DNA of 64,000 bases from the NCBI GenBank assembly GCA_035578905.1, contig JAQJVL010000539.1, positions 62,001 through 126,000 of the forward strand, read 5' to 3'. Source of the stretch: Stictocephala bisonia (taxonomy: Eukaryota; Arthropoda; Insecta; Hemiptera; Membracidae). Both the position numbers and the translations under genes were made by a program. Numbering within the stretch: the stretch's first letter is position 1; each line of letters starts with the position of its first letter. Below the pieces are notes generated by a model that saw only the letters and a program-made list of their open reading frames with translations, was not told where the DNA came from and searched no databases. This document shows, one piece after another, positions 11,707-22,180 of the stretch.

Positions 11707-11790
11707 ACACGGGTATCATTAAAAATGGCAACGTGTGTAATGTAGATACACAAACATATTATTAAAAATGGCAACGTGTGTAATGTAGAT
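11707..11790. repeat. Short 43-bp satellite bridge
   Basis: About two 43-bp units separate the two copies of the composite minisatellite block. The second unit ends in the same junction word (GATGTTGCAAGG) seen at 10851. Confidence 0.9.
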
Positions 11791-11795
11791 GTTGC

Positions 11796-12395
11796 AAGGT
11801 ACAGTGGTATTGACCCACCCGTCCACCCATAAACGTACAGTGGTATTGACCTACTCGCTCACCCATACACGTACAGTAGTATTGACCCACCCACACACCC
11901 ATACACGTACAGTGGTATTGAACCACCCGCCCTCCCATACACGTACAGTGGTATTAACCCACCCACCCACCCATACACGTACAGTGGTAATGACCCACCC
12001 GCCCTCCCATACACGTACAGTGGTACTGACCCAGCCGCCCACTCATACACGTACAGTGGTATTGACCCACCAGCCCAACCATACACGTACAGTGGTATTG
12101 ACTCACCCATCCACCCATACAAGAACAGTGGTATTGACCCACCCGCCCTCCCATACACGTACATTGGTACAGACCCAGCCACCCACCCATACACGTACAG
12201 TGGTATTGACCCACCCGCCCACCCATACACGTACGGTTATATTGACCCACCCGCCCACTCATACACGTACAGTGGTATTGACCCATCCACGCACCCACCC
12301 ATACACGAACAGTGGTAATGACCAACCCGCCCACTCATACACGTACTGTGGTATTGACCCACCCACCCACCCATACACGTACAGTGGTATTGGTC
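11796..12395. repeat. 36-bp minisatellite block 4a (C-rich; second copy of 3a, expanded)
   Basis: About 16-17 C-rich units. The left junction is offset 937 bp from block 3a, but the distal spacer is offset 1121 bp. This copy therefore holds about 184 bp, roughly five extra units. It shares diagnostic variants with 3a, such as the AAGAA/CAGTGG unit and the ACAGACCCAGCC unit. Confidence 0.92.
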
Positions 12396-12612
12396 AACAC
12401 CAATGTTCGTGTATGGGCGGGCGGGTGGGTCAATACCAATGTTCGTGTATGGGCGGGAGGGTGGGTCAACACCAATGTTCGTGTATGGGAGGGTGGGTGG
12501 GCCAACACCACTGAACGTGTATGGCAGGGCGGGTGGGACTATACTACTGAACGTGTATGGTGGGTGGGTGGGCCAATACTATTTTACGTGTATGGGAGGG
12601 TGGGTAGGCCAA
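12396..12612. repeat. 36-bp minisatellite block 4b (G-rich, inverted)
   Basis: Same flip point and unit order as block 3b, with a few substitutions. Confidence 0.9.
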
Positions 12613-12832
12613 CAACACTGAACGTAATAGGGTGAAACGTTTCAGTGTAGTAGTTAGCCCATGAATTTGTAAAATGAAGACGAGAAATTTGTCAATAACA
12701 GTGTAACACTCATATACGCACAGTGGTATTGACCCACCCGCCCACCCATACACGCACAGTGGTATTGACCCACCCGCCCACCAATACACGCACAGTGGTA
12801 TTGACCCAACTGCCCACCCATACACTTACACG
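12613..12832. repeat. Second spacer plus C-rich units (block 4c)
   Basis: This repeats the spacer with its TGAAACGTTTCA palindrome, followed by about three C-rich units at 12711-12832. The same order is seen at 11498-11706. Confidence 0.88.
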
Positions 12833-13952
12833 GGTATCATTAAAAATGGCAACGTGTGTAATGTAGATACACAAACATATCATTAAAAATTGCAACGTGT
12901 GTAATGTAGATAAACAGACATATCATTAAAACTCATCAATGGCAACGTGTGTAATGAAGAAACACAAATATATCATTAAAAATGGCAACGTGTGTAATGT
13001 ATATACACAAACATATCATTAAAAATGGCAACGTGTGTAATGTAGATACACAGACATATTATTAAAACTAATCAATGGCAACGTGTGTAATGTAGATACA
13101 CTAACATATCATTAAAAATGGCAAAGTGTGTAATGTAAATACGTAGACATATAATTAAAACTCATCAATGGCAACGTGTGTAATGTAGATACACAGACAT
13201 ATCATTAAAAGTCATCAATGACAACGTGTGTGATGTAGATACACAGACATATCATTAAAACTCATCAATGGCAACGTGTGTAATGTAGATATACAGAAAT
13301 ATCATTAAAACTCATTAATAGCAACGTGTGTGATGTAGATACACAGAAAACTCATCAATGGCAACGTGTGTAATGTTGATACACAGACATATTATCAAAA
13401 CTCATCAATGGCAACGTGTGTAATGTAGATACACAAACATATTATTAAAACTCATCAATGGCAATATGTGTGATGTAGATACACAGACATATCATTAAAA
13501 CTCATCAATGGCAACGTGTGTAATATAGATACACAGACATATCATTAAAACTCATCAATGACAACGTGTGTAATGTAGATACACAGACATATCATTAAAA
13601 CTCATCAATGGCAACGTGTGTGATGTAGATACACAGACATATCATTAAAACTCATCAATGGCAACGTGTGTACTGTAGATACACAGACATATCATTAAAA
13701 CTCGTCAATAGCAACGTGTGTAATGTAGATACAGAGACATATCATTAAAACTCATCAATGGGAACGTGTGTGATGTAGATACACAGACATATCATTAAAA
13801 CTCATCAATGGCAACGTGTGTGATGTAGATACACAGACATATCATTAAAACTCATCAATGGCAACGTGTGTAATGTAGATACACAGACATATCATTAAAA
13901 CTCATCAATGGCAACGTGTGTAATGTAGATACACAGACATAATATTAAACAT
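12833..13952. repeat. 43/50-bp satellite, right block (mainly 50-bp form)
   Basis: About 22-23 units. The first few are 43-bp or mixed, and the rest are a homogeneous 50-bp form with ACTCATCAATGGCAACGTG. One unit near 13346 is shortened. The homogeneity of the right side against the 43-bp left block suggests separate local homogenisation. Confidence 0.93.
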
Positions 13953-15540
13953 ATAACTTACTTGTTTGGTGTAACTATTATTTTTAAATATAGAAAAGAA
14001 AACAATTCATATACTTTTTAAGTATAATTTATGTCAAAATAATAATATTTGGACACATATAAAAAGATTCTGAATATGAACAACATATTAAATATTGTAA
14101 CTATCCTTAAATATAACACAAATAATTTAATTTATACAATTTCGTTTTATCTGTCCTAAACATCTTACAAAGTTGCCCAGGTGGCTTAAAAAGACAAAAA
14201 CTCGCGGGTCATTGCTCTTAACTAACACTTTTTTTAATTTTTATAAACAATATATAACTTTTCGTTACATTCTATAACTATACTATGGCTAATTTTTGCA
14301 TTTATAGCAGTTTCTTATTTAATGCGGAAATATCACTTTTCACATATTTCAATCAAACCTCAAATTGCAGTACATATAAACTGAAAATCCTTCCAACGGA
14401 GAACCTGACCCTGACCAAGTCTACGTAACAAGTTGTAAAGAGACATATGATGTAGCTCATTTCTCAAAAATATCCTCTTCAAGACAAAGATTTAAATGCA
14501 TTTAATTTGTATATTCACATTTTAGAACCTTTTATTCAAAGTTAATATTTTGTCCAAACTGTAACCACTAAGGACTTGTTTGAGACCGACCAATTGAATG
14601 TCTTCAGCTTCAATAACATTGCAAGAAGTAAGGGTTACGGAGACATTAAGGCCCCAGTCACGTCTCAGAGAAGCCTTTCTCCCAACAAACGTCGACGATA
14701 AATTTCAGATAGAAATATTTGTTTTGTTCTTTTTCCACACTTTGGTTACTCATATAATTGCAATGTTCTTAAATTTTTAATCACTTTCCTAAATTAGACC
14801 TTACTTCAAGTGTAATACTTTAACTTACAATTTCAATATAATATTATAATATCAGTCAAACTGGAATGAAATATGTAAGTTTATCATTACATACTAACTC
14901 ATTTCAAATTGTGTAAAATGTATTTTTTTCAATTCTTATAGTTTTTAGTTAGTGCCAATACAATCGAATTTTTCTTGTAAATTGTAAAATTATTTTATGA
15001 TGTAAGGATTTATTAAATACATACCGGTACACTAACATTTTAGGTTGATTAATGGAAAGTCTTTAAAGAATACGTACATAGGCCTTATACAATTAAAAAG
15101 AGTGATAAAGGATGTTGAAGGCTATAATGTTTCAACAAAATATAATCAAAACGTTAAACAATTTAATGATTAATTATATCATAGATCTATTAAAAGCCTT
15201 TGTAATATATTTTTAGAAAACTCGGCCTCCTATAATGTTGATTAATTAATCTACAAAACAAGAAATGGGTGCATCCGATATCAGTAAAGTTATCCTTAGA
15301 CAAATGAAGTGTAACTTTAAACTAAGTTTGTTAATTTGCCAACTAACTTGGGTACTCCCTCACAGCCTCTGTTTAGTAGTTGTTAAAGTTTAGAGTATAA
15401 TATTAATCGTCTCGTAATTAATTCATAGATTATAGATTCTTAAGTTGAATTCTTTGGAAAAAGTAAATGTTGCATTCTAACTTTTGTATCCTAAACCTTC
15501 ACTCAAATTTCAAAGCATTACACTAGCACTCTTTTACAAT
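13953..15540. other. AT-rich stretch without recognised genes
   Basis: An open frame of 60 codons at 14598-14780 (plus) matches nothing I know. The segment 15436-15483 is one copy of a 48-bp direct repeat that also lies beyond the 107-bp array. Confidence 0.5.
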
Positions 15541-16343
15541 CCAATCCTCTCCATTCTGGTGTTATTGTTTCAAACTCCCTCAGAAACCTGTTCATACTTG
15601 TAGAGCAGTTATTCAATAAAGTTCCTGGTTTGTTTGATTGTTTGTTGTTGACCCTCTCCATTCTGGTGTTATTGTTTTATATTTGCTCGGAAACCTGTTC
15701 ATACTTGTAGAGCTTGACCCTCTCCACTCTGGTGTTATTGTTTCAAACTCCCTCAGAAACCTGTTCATACTTGTAGAGCAGCTATTCATTAAAGTTCCTG
15801 GTTTGTTTGATTGTTTGTTGTTGACCCTCTCCACTCTGGTGTTATTGTTTTATATTTCCTCGGAAACCTGTTCATACTTGTAGAGCAGCTATTCATTAAA
15901 GTTCCTGGTTTGTTTGATTGTTTGTTGTTGACCCTCTCCACTCTGGTGTTATTGTTTTATATTTCCTCGGAAACCTGTTCATACTTGTAGAGCAGCTATT
16001 CATTAAAGTTCCTGGTTTGTTTGATTGTTTGTTGTTGACCCTCTCCACTCTGGTGTTATTGTTTTATATTTCCTCGGAAACCTGTTCATACTTGTAGAGC
16101 AGCTATTCACTATGGTTCCTGGTTTGTTTGATTGTTTGTTGTTGATTCTCACCACTCTGGTGCTATTTTTTTTTAACTTCCTCGGAAACCTGTTCATACT
16201 TGTAGAGCAGCTATTCATTTAAGTTTCTGGTTTGTTTGTTGTTGATCATCATTAGTTATATTTTGATGTCTTAGATGTATCTTTTATGTTAATAAATTCT
16301 TAAGTTGAATTCTTTGGAAAAAGTAAATGTCGCATTGTAACTT
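15436..16343. repeat. 48-bp direct repeats flanking the 107-bp array
   Basis: ATTCTTAAGTTGAATTCTTT and the following ~28 bases occur at 15436-15483 and again at 16296-16343, with two or three differences. The repeats bracket the array with an 860-bp offset. They may be the edges of a larger duplicated unit. Confidence 0.8.
15542..16232. repeat. 107-bp tandem repeat, about 6.5 units
   Basis: Units start with CCTCTCCACTCTGGTGTTAT at about 15546, 15654, 15825, 15932, 16039 and 16146. A shortened unit near 15719 breaks the phase. The exact spacing of the inner copies is 107 bp. Minus-strand frames through it are by-products of the repeat. Confidence 0.92.
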
Positions 16344-16361
16344 AATAAATTGCATTGTAAC

Positions 16362-16650
16362 AAGGGTGGGCGGGTGGGTCAATATCACTGTACGTGTGTG
16401 GGTGGGCGGGTGGGTCAATAACACTGTACGTGTATGGGCGGGCGGGAGGGTCAATAACACTGTGCGTGTGTGGGTGGGTGGGTAAATACCACTGTACGTG
16501 TGTGGGTGGGCGGGTGGGTCAATACCACTGTACGTGTATGGGTGGGCGGGTCGGTCATTACCACTGTACGTGTGTGGGTGGGCGGTTGGGTCAATAACAC
16601 TGTACGTGTATGGGCAGGCGGGAAGGTCAATAACACTGTACGTGAAAGTC
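16362..16650. repeat. 36-bp minisatellite block 5 (G-rich)
   Basis: About eight G-rich units. It directly abuts the LINE scrap at 16660 and faces the C-rich block 6 across it. Confidence 0.92.
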
Positions 16651-16654
16651 AATA

Positions 16655-16745
16655 ACACTGCCACAAATGAAGGTGACTCACATTAGGCCTATATTCAAAG
16701 GAGGTAGGACACAAGACTTAAATTGTTATAGGCCTATTGGGTCAG
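16655..16745 (+). pseudogene. Scrap of LINE reverse transcriptase (IFKGG...YRPI segment)
   Basis: The translation HIRPIFKGGRTQDLNCYRPI matches the conserved start of the LINE RT domain (V-x-P-I-F-K-G-G/D-x...N-Y-R-P-I-S). No further RT motif follows. It is a fragment of about 30 codons trapped between two oppositely oriented 36-bp arrays. Its length limits certainty, but the motif is distinctive. Confidence 0.55.
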
Positions 16746-16804
16746 ACAGACAGATTTTGCTAGACAGGTTCTCACATCTCCTCCCTACACAACATCTGAA
16801 CCCT

Positions 16805-17158
16805 GACCCCCACTCATATACATACAATAGTAATGACCCACCCTCCCACCCATACACGTACAGTGGTATTGACCCACCCGCTCACCTATACACATACAGT
16901 GATATTGACTCACCCACCCACCCATACACACACAATAGTATTGACCCACCCGCTCACCTATACACATACAGTGATATTGACTCACCCACCCACCCATACA
17001 CGACAATGGTATTTACCCACCCGCCCACCCATACACATACAATAGTATTGACCCACCATCCCACCCATATACGTACAGTGGTATTGACCCACCCGCTCAC
17101 CCATACACATACAGTGATATTGACTCACCCACCCACCCATACACATACAATGGTATAT
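16805..17158. repeat. 36-bp minisatellite block 6 (C-rich)
   Basis: About ten units in the opposite orientation to block 5. A two-unit group (CACCTATACACATACAGTGA type) is repeated at 16877, 16954 and 17095. Confidence 0.92.
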
Positions 17159-17688
17159 AAAATTTAAGTTTAATCCTCTTAAAAAGTGGGTTGTTCAAAT
17201 TGACGAGGGAAAAGATGATTAAGATGCATGAGAGTATTTAACTTGTTTAGTATCCAAATTTAAATTCTGTACAAAAGTTATTTAAATTGTTGGACATTTC
17301 AAAAGTATTTACAGAATATTTTGCAAATATAACGTACCCAAAAAATTTATAGGTTACAAACTCTAAAAGAATTGCTATATTTTATGCAATTAATTTACAT
17401 CTTGTAAGGGATAGTATCGTGGAATCTTTTTAAGAAATTGGTGTAAGTCACATATGTCTTGTGTACATTTTTACCGACATTTGACCGAATGACGTTTGGA
17501 GCAGATCATGGTGGGGACTAGTAATGGAAAGGAAATTTGAAATGCACTCTGCAAACCACCTGTGTTTGACCCATACTCTTTTTATAAAATAATTAAATTT
17601 ATTTGTTTTAACTTCAATTTTTAGGTCATTAGTTGTTTGACATTACTTTTGTTTTTATATAAAATGCCAAGCAATAAAACTATATAAT
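17159..17688. other. AT-rich flank of the LTR element
   Basis: No features were recognised. The four bases before the LTR are TAAT, compared with CAAT after the 3' LTR, so a decayed 4-bp target duplication is possible. Confidence 0.45.
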
Positions 17689-18508
17689 TGTAAGGTTGTT
17701 TCATGAAGGTTAATTTTTGTTTAACATTTTTTTTTTTCGTTTAACTTGGGTAATTTAAGTTAAACGAAGAGTAGTTCAAGTAGACAGAGAAGTTAGTGCA
17801 TTTGAATGGCCGCGTCTGCCGCTTGCTACACTTACGCACCGCTTGGAGGCGCCAGGCCGGGTCTAACAAAACTTCCGACCGCAACTAGCTGGGGCAGTCA
17901 ACTCGAGTGTTATCAGCGAAGCCAGTTTGACGAGGTAAGTGGGCCTGTCTCTACATAGTAAAGCTTGCCATTTCTGGTAGCTTTGTGCATTAGCTTATTT
18001 ACGCCATTCGTATAGTAGTTTGTTTTAATCCTTGCATGTGAGAGGAGACGTTCAAGTTATCAGAGACGAGTTGTTTGGGGTTACGTAGTTACTGCTTAAA
18101 AAAGCAGTCCCCTTTTGTCTTTGGACTGCCGTGAAAGGCGGGACTTAGCCCAAGCGTAGGTAGGTTCCTTAGGTTCCCATTTGGCGTTGGACTGCCATGA
18201 AAAGCGGGACATAGGCCAGGTGTAGGTAGGTTTCGTAGGTCCCCTTTTGGCTTCGGACTGCCGTGAAAGGCGGAACTTGGGGTTTTAGGACATAAGAACA
18301 GAATATCGTTATTTTCAGCATCCTATATCCTGACCATACCGTAACAACCTACCTCGAGGCGATAGGTGATGATGAGCTGTGGTCTTGTGCTACGTGAATG
18401 ATCTTTTGAGTTTAGACGTACTGAAACGCTCGCCTCGACTCCATTCCTTAACTCCGACCCCTGGAACTATTTATTCGATACCGAACTTAACCAAAAACGT
18501 ACTTTACA
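17689..18508 (+). repeat. 5' LTR, 820 bp
   Basis: Starts TGTAAGGT and ends TTTACA, two bases before the primer binding site. Its right ~350 bp align with 26816-27173, which fixes it as an LTR. A GC-richer stretch (17790-17935) is followed by a consensus splice donor AG|GTAAGT at 17933-17940. An internal 66-bp repeat occurs 2.5 times, with TGGACTGCC motifs at about 18121, 18187 and 18253. The left edge is inferred from the terminal inverted repeat, since the matching part of the 3' LTR is missing. Confidence 0.8.
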
Positions 18509-18510
18509 AA

Positions 18511-18528
18511 TGGCGCCCGAACAGGGAC
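18511..18528 (+). promoter_or_regulatory. Primer binding site for tRNA-Lys
   Basis: TGGCGCCCGAACAGGGAC is an exact 18-base complement of the 3' end of the tRNA-Lys used as a primer by many retroelements. It begins two bases after the LTR end, where minus-strand DNA synthesis would start. Confidence 0.93.
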
Positions 18529-18882
18529 GAGTTTAATTTCATCAGGGACAAGATTTACGTCATTTTTAACTTGAGTTTTATATCATCTGGTTTACTATCA
18601 CCACAAGGACGAGTTACTATATTTCCTAAGAAAATAAAGACGATCAGTATGCTACTGACTGAACGAGGAGATTATAAGCGACATTCCAGTTCGAGTTTAC
18701 GAAAGTCGTAGATCACAATTATTTTGGTCTATTCCCAGGAGAAAGCTGTTTAGATTGCGAAAGCTTTTGTCTGTGACTTTATCATTTTGAGATGCTGAGA
18801 CTAATTAGTTTCTGTAGAATTTTCAGCTACTTTTGTAGCCAAATATATGTACTGCCGAAGGATGGATCCCAGAATGCGAAAG

Positions 18883-18998
18883 AAATGCCAACCCAGAGGG
18901 GGGATGGGATTAAATGGGTTAAATGCCAACCCAGAGGGGGGATGGGATTAAATGGGTTGATTGCCAACCCAGAGGGGGGATGGGATTAAATGGGATCA
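18883..18998. repeat. 38-bp tandem repeat, three copies, in the retrotransposon leader
   Basis: AAATGCCAACCCAGAGGGGG recurs at 18883, 18921 and 18959 (spacing 38 bp). It sits between the primer site and the nested LINE. Confidence 0.9.
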
Positions 18999-19088
18999 TT
19001 ACCACGGACAGCAAGGCGTTGGAAAGCGAAGACGCAACCGAGAGAGGAGTGTCTGAACGAGAAGGATCGGAGCATCAAACGAAACCTG

Positions 19089-19160
19089 CTGAACAGCGAC
19101 CCAGTAATAATAATAATAATAATCCTTTATTGCCATTAAACTTTACAGCATTGACAAAGT
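19089..19160 (-). other. LINE 3' end: AATAAA plus (TTA)n tail
   Basis: On the minus strand the 3' UTR ends GGCAATAAAGGATTATTATT, a short trinucleotide tail rather than poly(A). The other well-preserved LINE at 51.0 kb also ends in a microsatellite just after GCAATAAA, suggesting related 3'-end recognition. Confidence 0.75.
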
Positions 19161-19386
19161 CATAATTGCAGCTATATATTGCCAAGTCATTCTTAATATA
19201 ATTTAACCTAACATAAAATAAATATATAACATATTAAATTATTAAATAGGGTTAGCAACATATCTTTTTACAATGCTTATCTTTTATTTCGATTACCCTT
19301 AAGGTTACCCAAGGGAAGGGGCCTCAGTACATTTTCATTAATTACCTCTGTTTCTGGGCTAAGCATGAGCTAATCGTATGCAATAC

Positions 19387-21345
19387 TTAAAATTCAATTA
19401 AATCAAAACTAAAAAATTCTTCAATTGAATAAAATGGGTTTCTAAGTAGCCAGCAATAAAATTTGTTCAAGAAAGCTTTGGGTTGATATTTTTGAATTAA
19501 AGTGACAAGTTTATTATATATTTTAATGCTTATTACAGAGTGACTGGATAAGCTCTTATTCAGTCTGTGGAAACCAATCACAGCCCGGATGTTGTTACGA
19601 ATTTCATATTTACAAGTTTCATTGAAATGTAAAAACTCTGGATGATTTAGAATGTATTGCATTATGTCATACAAGTATAAATTAATAACCGTCTGAATCC
19701 CAGTGCTTATGAAAAGAGGCTTACAGTGTTCTAAACTATTTGATTTTGTCATGATTCGGATTGCCTTTTTTTGAAGGATGAGTATTTCATTAGCTCTGCT
19801 ACAATTACCCCAAAGAATAAGTCTGTACCTCATATTCGATTGGAAGTAGGCGTAGTATGCCGATATGATGTAGCTACTGCTAACACATAAGGTGAGGCGC
19901 CTTATTAAAAACAAGGTGCTTGATAACTTCTTGGATATGTAATCAATGTGAGGCCCCCATGTTAAGTGGTTATCGAAATAAATTCCTAGAAACTTAGCAC
20001 TAGTGACAGTTTCAATTCTATTGGATGTACAGATCTCATTATCTATCGCTCTTAAGCTAAATATTATAGATTTAGTTTTCTCTTCATTTAAATGAAACCC
20101 GTTTGCCAAGAACCAATCGGAGGCTGATTTTAATGTGTTTTTAGTCTGATCAATGAGTTGATCGAGACTACTTCCAATGTTTACAAAAGTAGTATCATCA
20201 GCATAAAGCAGTGATTTAGATTTTACTGAATTGGGTAAGTCGTTTATGCATATTAAAAAAAGAAGTGGTCCCAATACTGAACCCTGAGGCACCCCACATT
20301 CCACCTTAACCTCTTCAGACCACAGTTCATTCAAAAATACCTTTTGTCGGCGGTTTTCAAGATAGGATTTAAAAAACTGAAGCTGAATACCAGATATACC
20401 ATAGTAATTCAGCTTATATAGTAATTTGTCGTGACTTACGCATTCAAAAGCTCGACTCAAATCACATAATGTGGCCTGAGCGAATGCCTTCTTTTCGAAG
20501 GCTGACAAAGCTTCCCTAACCAAAATATCCATTGCATCAACTGTGGATCTCTTCTTTCTGAAACCATATTGGTCAGAGGTAAGAAAGTTGTTTATTTCAA
20601 AAAAGCTACTTAACTGGTCATAAACTAATGCCTCTAATAATTTACCAATCACAGGGATTATTGAAACCGGTCGATAACTTTTTGGTTGAGAGCGAGGGCC
20701 TTTTTTGAAAATAGGACATATTCTTGAGATCTTTAATGAGTCAGGGAAAATTCCTTCACGTAAAAATGCATTAAAAATAATAGATATAGGTTCAACAATG
20801 CTACCTATTAAACTTTTTAATAGACTGTTTGACATGTCGTAGATATCAGAACTATTAGAATTTGAGAGTCGCTTAACCGCATTAAATACGTCCGAATGGC
20901 TAATATCTCTCCACTTGAATGTAACGTTTGAAACTTTCAAATTTTTCAACAGGTCCTGAGAACCAGTAGACAACGCATGAACATTTAGGAGGTTCCTAGT
21001 TTCCTTTACCGAATCGATAAAATATCTATTTAATTCATCGGGGGGGATTTCAATTTTCTTTTCGTGGTTTGCCTCGAAAGAGTTGTTTTTAATTATTTTC
21101 CAAGCAGTTCTACTTTTATTAGTGCTCTGTTCGATAAGTGTTGAATTATACGCACACTTAGCATCCCTGATTTCCTTTCTATATTGATTCTTAAGATTAG
21201 AAAATTCATTTTTAACTGTCTTATCTGTACTAGTTTTATTTATCTTACATAAAAACAAGAGCCTTTCTTTCATTCTTGCTAACTGTGATGTATACCATTC
21301 TTTATTTTTCTTAAAAGAAATATTTTGTTTGCTCTTCTTTACTAC
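19387..21345 (-). CDS. LINE ORF2, part 2: reverse transcriptase and C-terminal domain
   Basis: Open from about 21345, with the linker reading KKNKEWYTSQLARMKERL, to TAA at 19387. Counting from the ATG at 21273, the motifs are SYRPVSIIPVIGK (~198), FRKKRSTVDAM, CDLSRAFECV with the motif A Asp (~272), VPQGSVLGPLLFL (~329) and LLYADDTTF (~358) with both catalytic Asps. Then come the thumb (KFLGIYFDNHLTWGPHI) and a CR1/jockey-style C-terminal tail (ILQKKAIRIM...). It appears intact, but it is one frame off the endonuclease (+1). The endonuclease-RT polypeptide is therefore broken in this copy unless the shift is a base-call error. Confidence 0.87.
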   Translation of the reverse strand, partial: VVKKSKQNISFKKNKEWYTSQLARMKERLLFLCKINKTSTDKTVKNEFSNLKNQYRKEIRDAKCAYNSTLIEQSTNKSRTAWKIIKNNSFEANHEKKIEIPPDELNRYFIDSVKETRNLLNVHALSTGSQDLLKNLKVSNVTFKWRDISHSDVFNAVKRLSNSNSSDIYDMSNSLLKSLIGSIVEPISIIFNAFLREGIFPDSLKISRICPIFKKGPRSQPKSYRPVSIIPVIGKLLEALVYDQLSSFFEINNFLTSDQYGFRKKRSTVDAMDILVREALSAFEKKAFAQATLCDLSRAFECVSHDKLLYKLNYYGISGIQLQFFKSYLENRRQKVFLNELWSEEVKVECGVPQGSVLGPLLFLICINDLPNSVKSKSLLYADDTTFVNIGSSLDQLIDQTKNTLKSASDWFLANGFHLNEEKTKSIIFSLRAIDNEICTSNRIETVTSAKFLGIYFDNHLTWGPHIDYISKKLSSTLFLIRRLTLCVSSSYIISAYYAYFQSNMRYRLILWGNCSRANEILILQKKAIRIMTKSNSLEHCKPLFISTGIQTVINLYLYDIMQYILNHPEFLHFNETCKYEIRNNIRAVIGFHRLNKSLSSHSVISIKIYNKLVTLIQKYQPKAFLNKFYCWLLRNPFYSIEEFFSFDLIEF

Positions 21346-21346
21346 T

Positions 21347-22180
21347 TTAAGATAATAAATTATTCGATAAGTCTCTTCTTGCTGATAAAGGTAATATTAA
21401 CTTGAAGCTATTATCAATTACTTCAGACGACCTATCACTTACACAATTCAATTTTACCTTTACATTCATTTTAACTATAATGGCGTTATGGTCTGAGTAA
21501 GGAAAATTTATAACATTACAGGACAGAACTTGATCTACATCACTATTTACAAACACATTATCTAAGCAGTTACCCTGTCGTGTTGCCATATTATTAAGAA
21601 AATTTAAATTAAATTGTTTAAGTACATTTTTGAATAATTTAACTGTTCTGCTACTTTTACTAATATCGAATTGAATGTTCAAATCCCCACCTATGACAAT
21701 TCGGTGGTTATGCCAATGGCTGAGAAAGTCTAAAAGACATTCAAGTTTTTTTAGGAAAATGTCTGGATTGCCGGATGTTGAGTGATACACAGATATCACA
21801 ATTAACGATAGTTGATCAATAAATACGGCTGATGCCTCAAAATGAAATTCTATACAAAATTCACTCACATCTAATACTCTTGCTTGCAGTTCATTGTTTA
21901 CAAAAATTAACGCACCGCCTCTATAATGGATTTCTCTACAAAAGGCAGACGCGCAGTAAAAACCCTCAGATGCAGAGGTAGAAACCTCCTCCACCTTAAG
22001 CCAGTGCTCCGATATACATAAGAATGAAAAACTTGGCAGCCCAATTAAAAAACTTTCCAGTACGAGTGATTTTCCGTTAAGACCTTGAACATTCAATGAT
22101 AAAAAATTAATATTTTTAATTTTATATACCTTTGAAACAAAATCTACTTTACTTGATTTATTGATTTCATTTGTCCTAAA
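21347..22180 (-). CDS. LINE ORF2, part 1: APE-type endonuclease
   Basis: The frame opens at the slippery site (22183-22177). Visible motifs, in order, are LSLNVQGLNGK near the start, FLCISEHWL (the metal-binding Glu region), VYHSTSGN, IVIGGDLNIQFD (the Asp/Asn pair), DNVFVN and YSDHNAIIV (the SDH catalytic end). This is a complete AP-endonuclease-like fold that would nick target DNA. The first ATG in this frame (NNMATRQ) comes after most catalytic motifs, so initiation inside the frame would not give an active enzyme. The frame ends at TAA (21349-21347), where a +1 shift would join it to the RT frame. That looks like a single indel. Confidence 0.85.
   Translation of the reverse strand, partial: FRTNEINKSSKVDFVSKVYKIKNINFLSLNVQGLNGKSLVLESFLIGLPSFSFLCISEHWLKVEEVSTSASEGFYCASAFCREIHYRGGALIFVNNELQARVLDVSEFCIEFHFEASAVFIDQLSLIVISVYHSTSGNPDIFLKKLECLLDFLSHWHNHRIVIGGDLNIQFDISKSSRTVKLFKNVLKQFNLNFLNNMATRQGNCLDNVFVNSDVDQVLSCNVINFPYSDHNAIIVKMNVKVKLNCVSDRSSEVIDNSFKLILPLSARRDLSNNLLS

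Noticed and set aside
10852..12514. Long plus-strand frames of 220 and 241 codons starting MLQGTVVLTHPSTH
   Set aside because: They lie wholly on the C-rich minisatellite and run through its strand switch, changing peptide character there. Opposite-strand frames of equal length exist. Not genes.
10090..13952. CRISPR-like appearance of regular short repeats
   Set aside because: Repeats are contiguous tandem units with no unique spacers, in a eukaryotic AT-rich genome. No cas-like genes.
16667..17167. 166-codon frame joining an RT-like start to minisatellite peptide
   Set aside because: The first ~25 residues are a real LINE RT scrap, but the rest is 36-bp repeat read in frame by chance. It is not a fusion gene.
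17790..17935. GC-rich segment as a CpG-island promoter or first exon of a host gene
   Set aside because: It lies between the inferred LTR start and the confirmed LTR right half, so LTR U3/R/U5 sequence is the simpler reading. The splice donor is reported separately.
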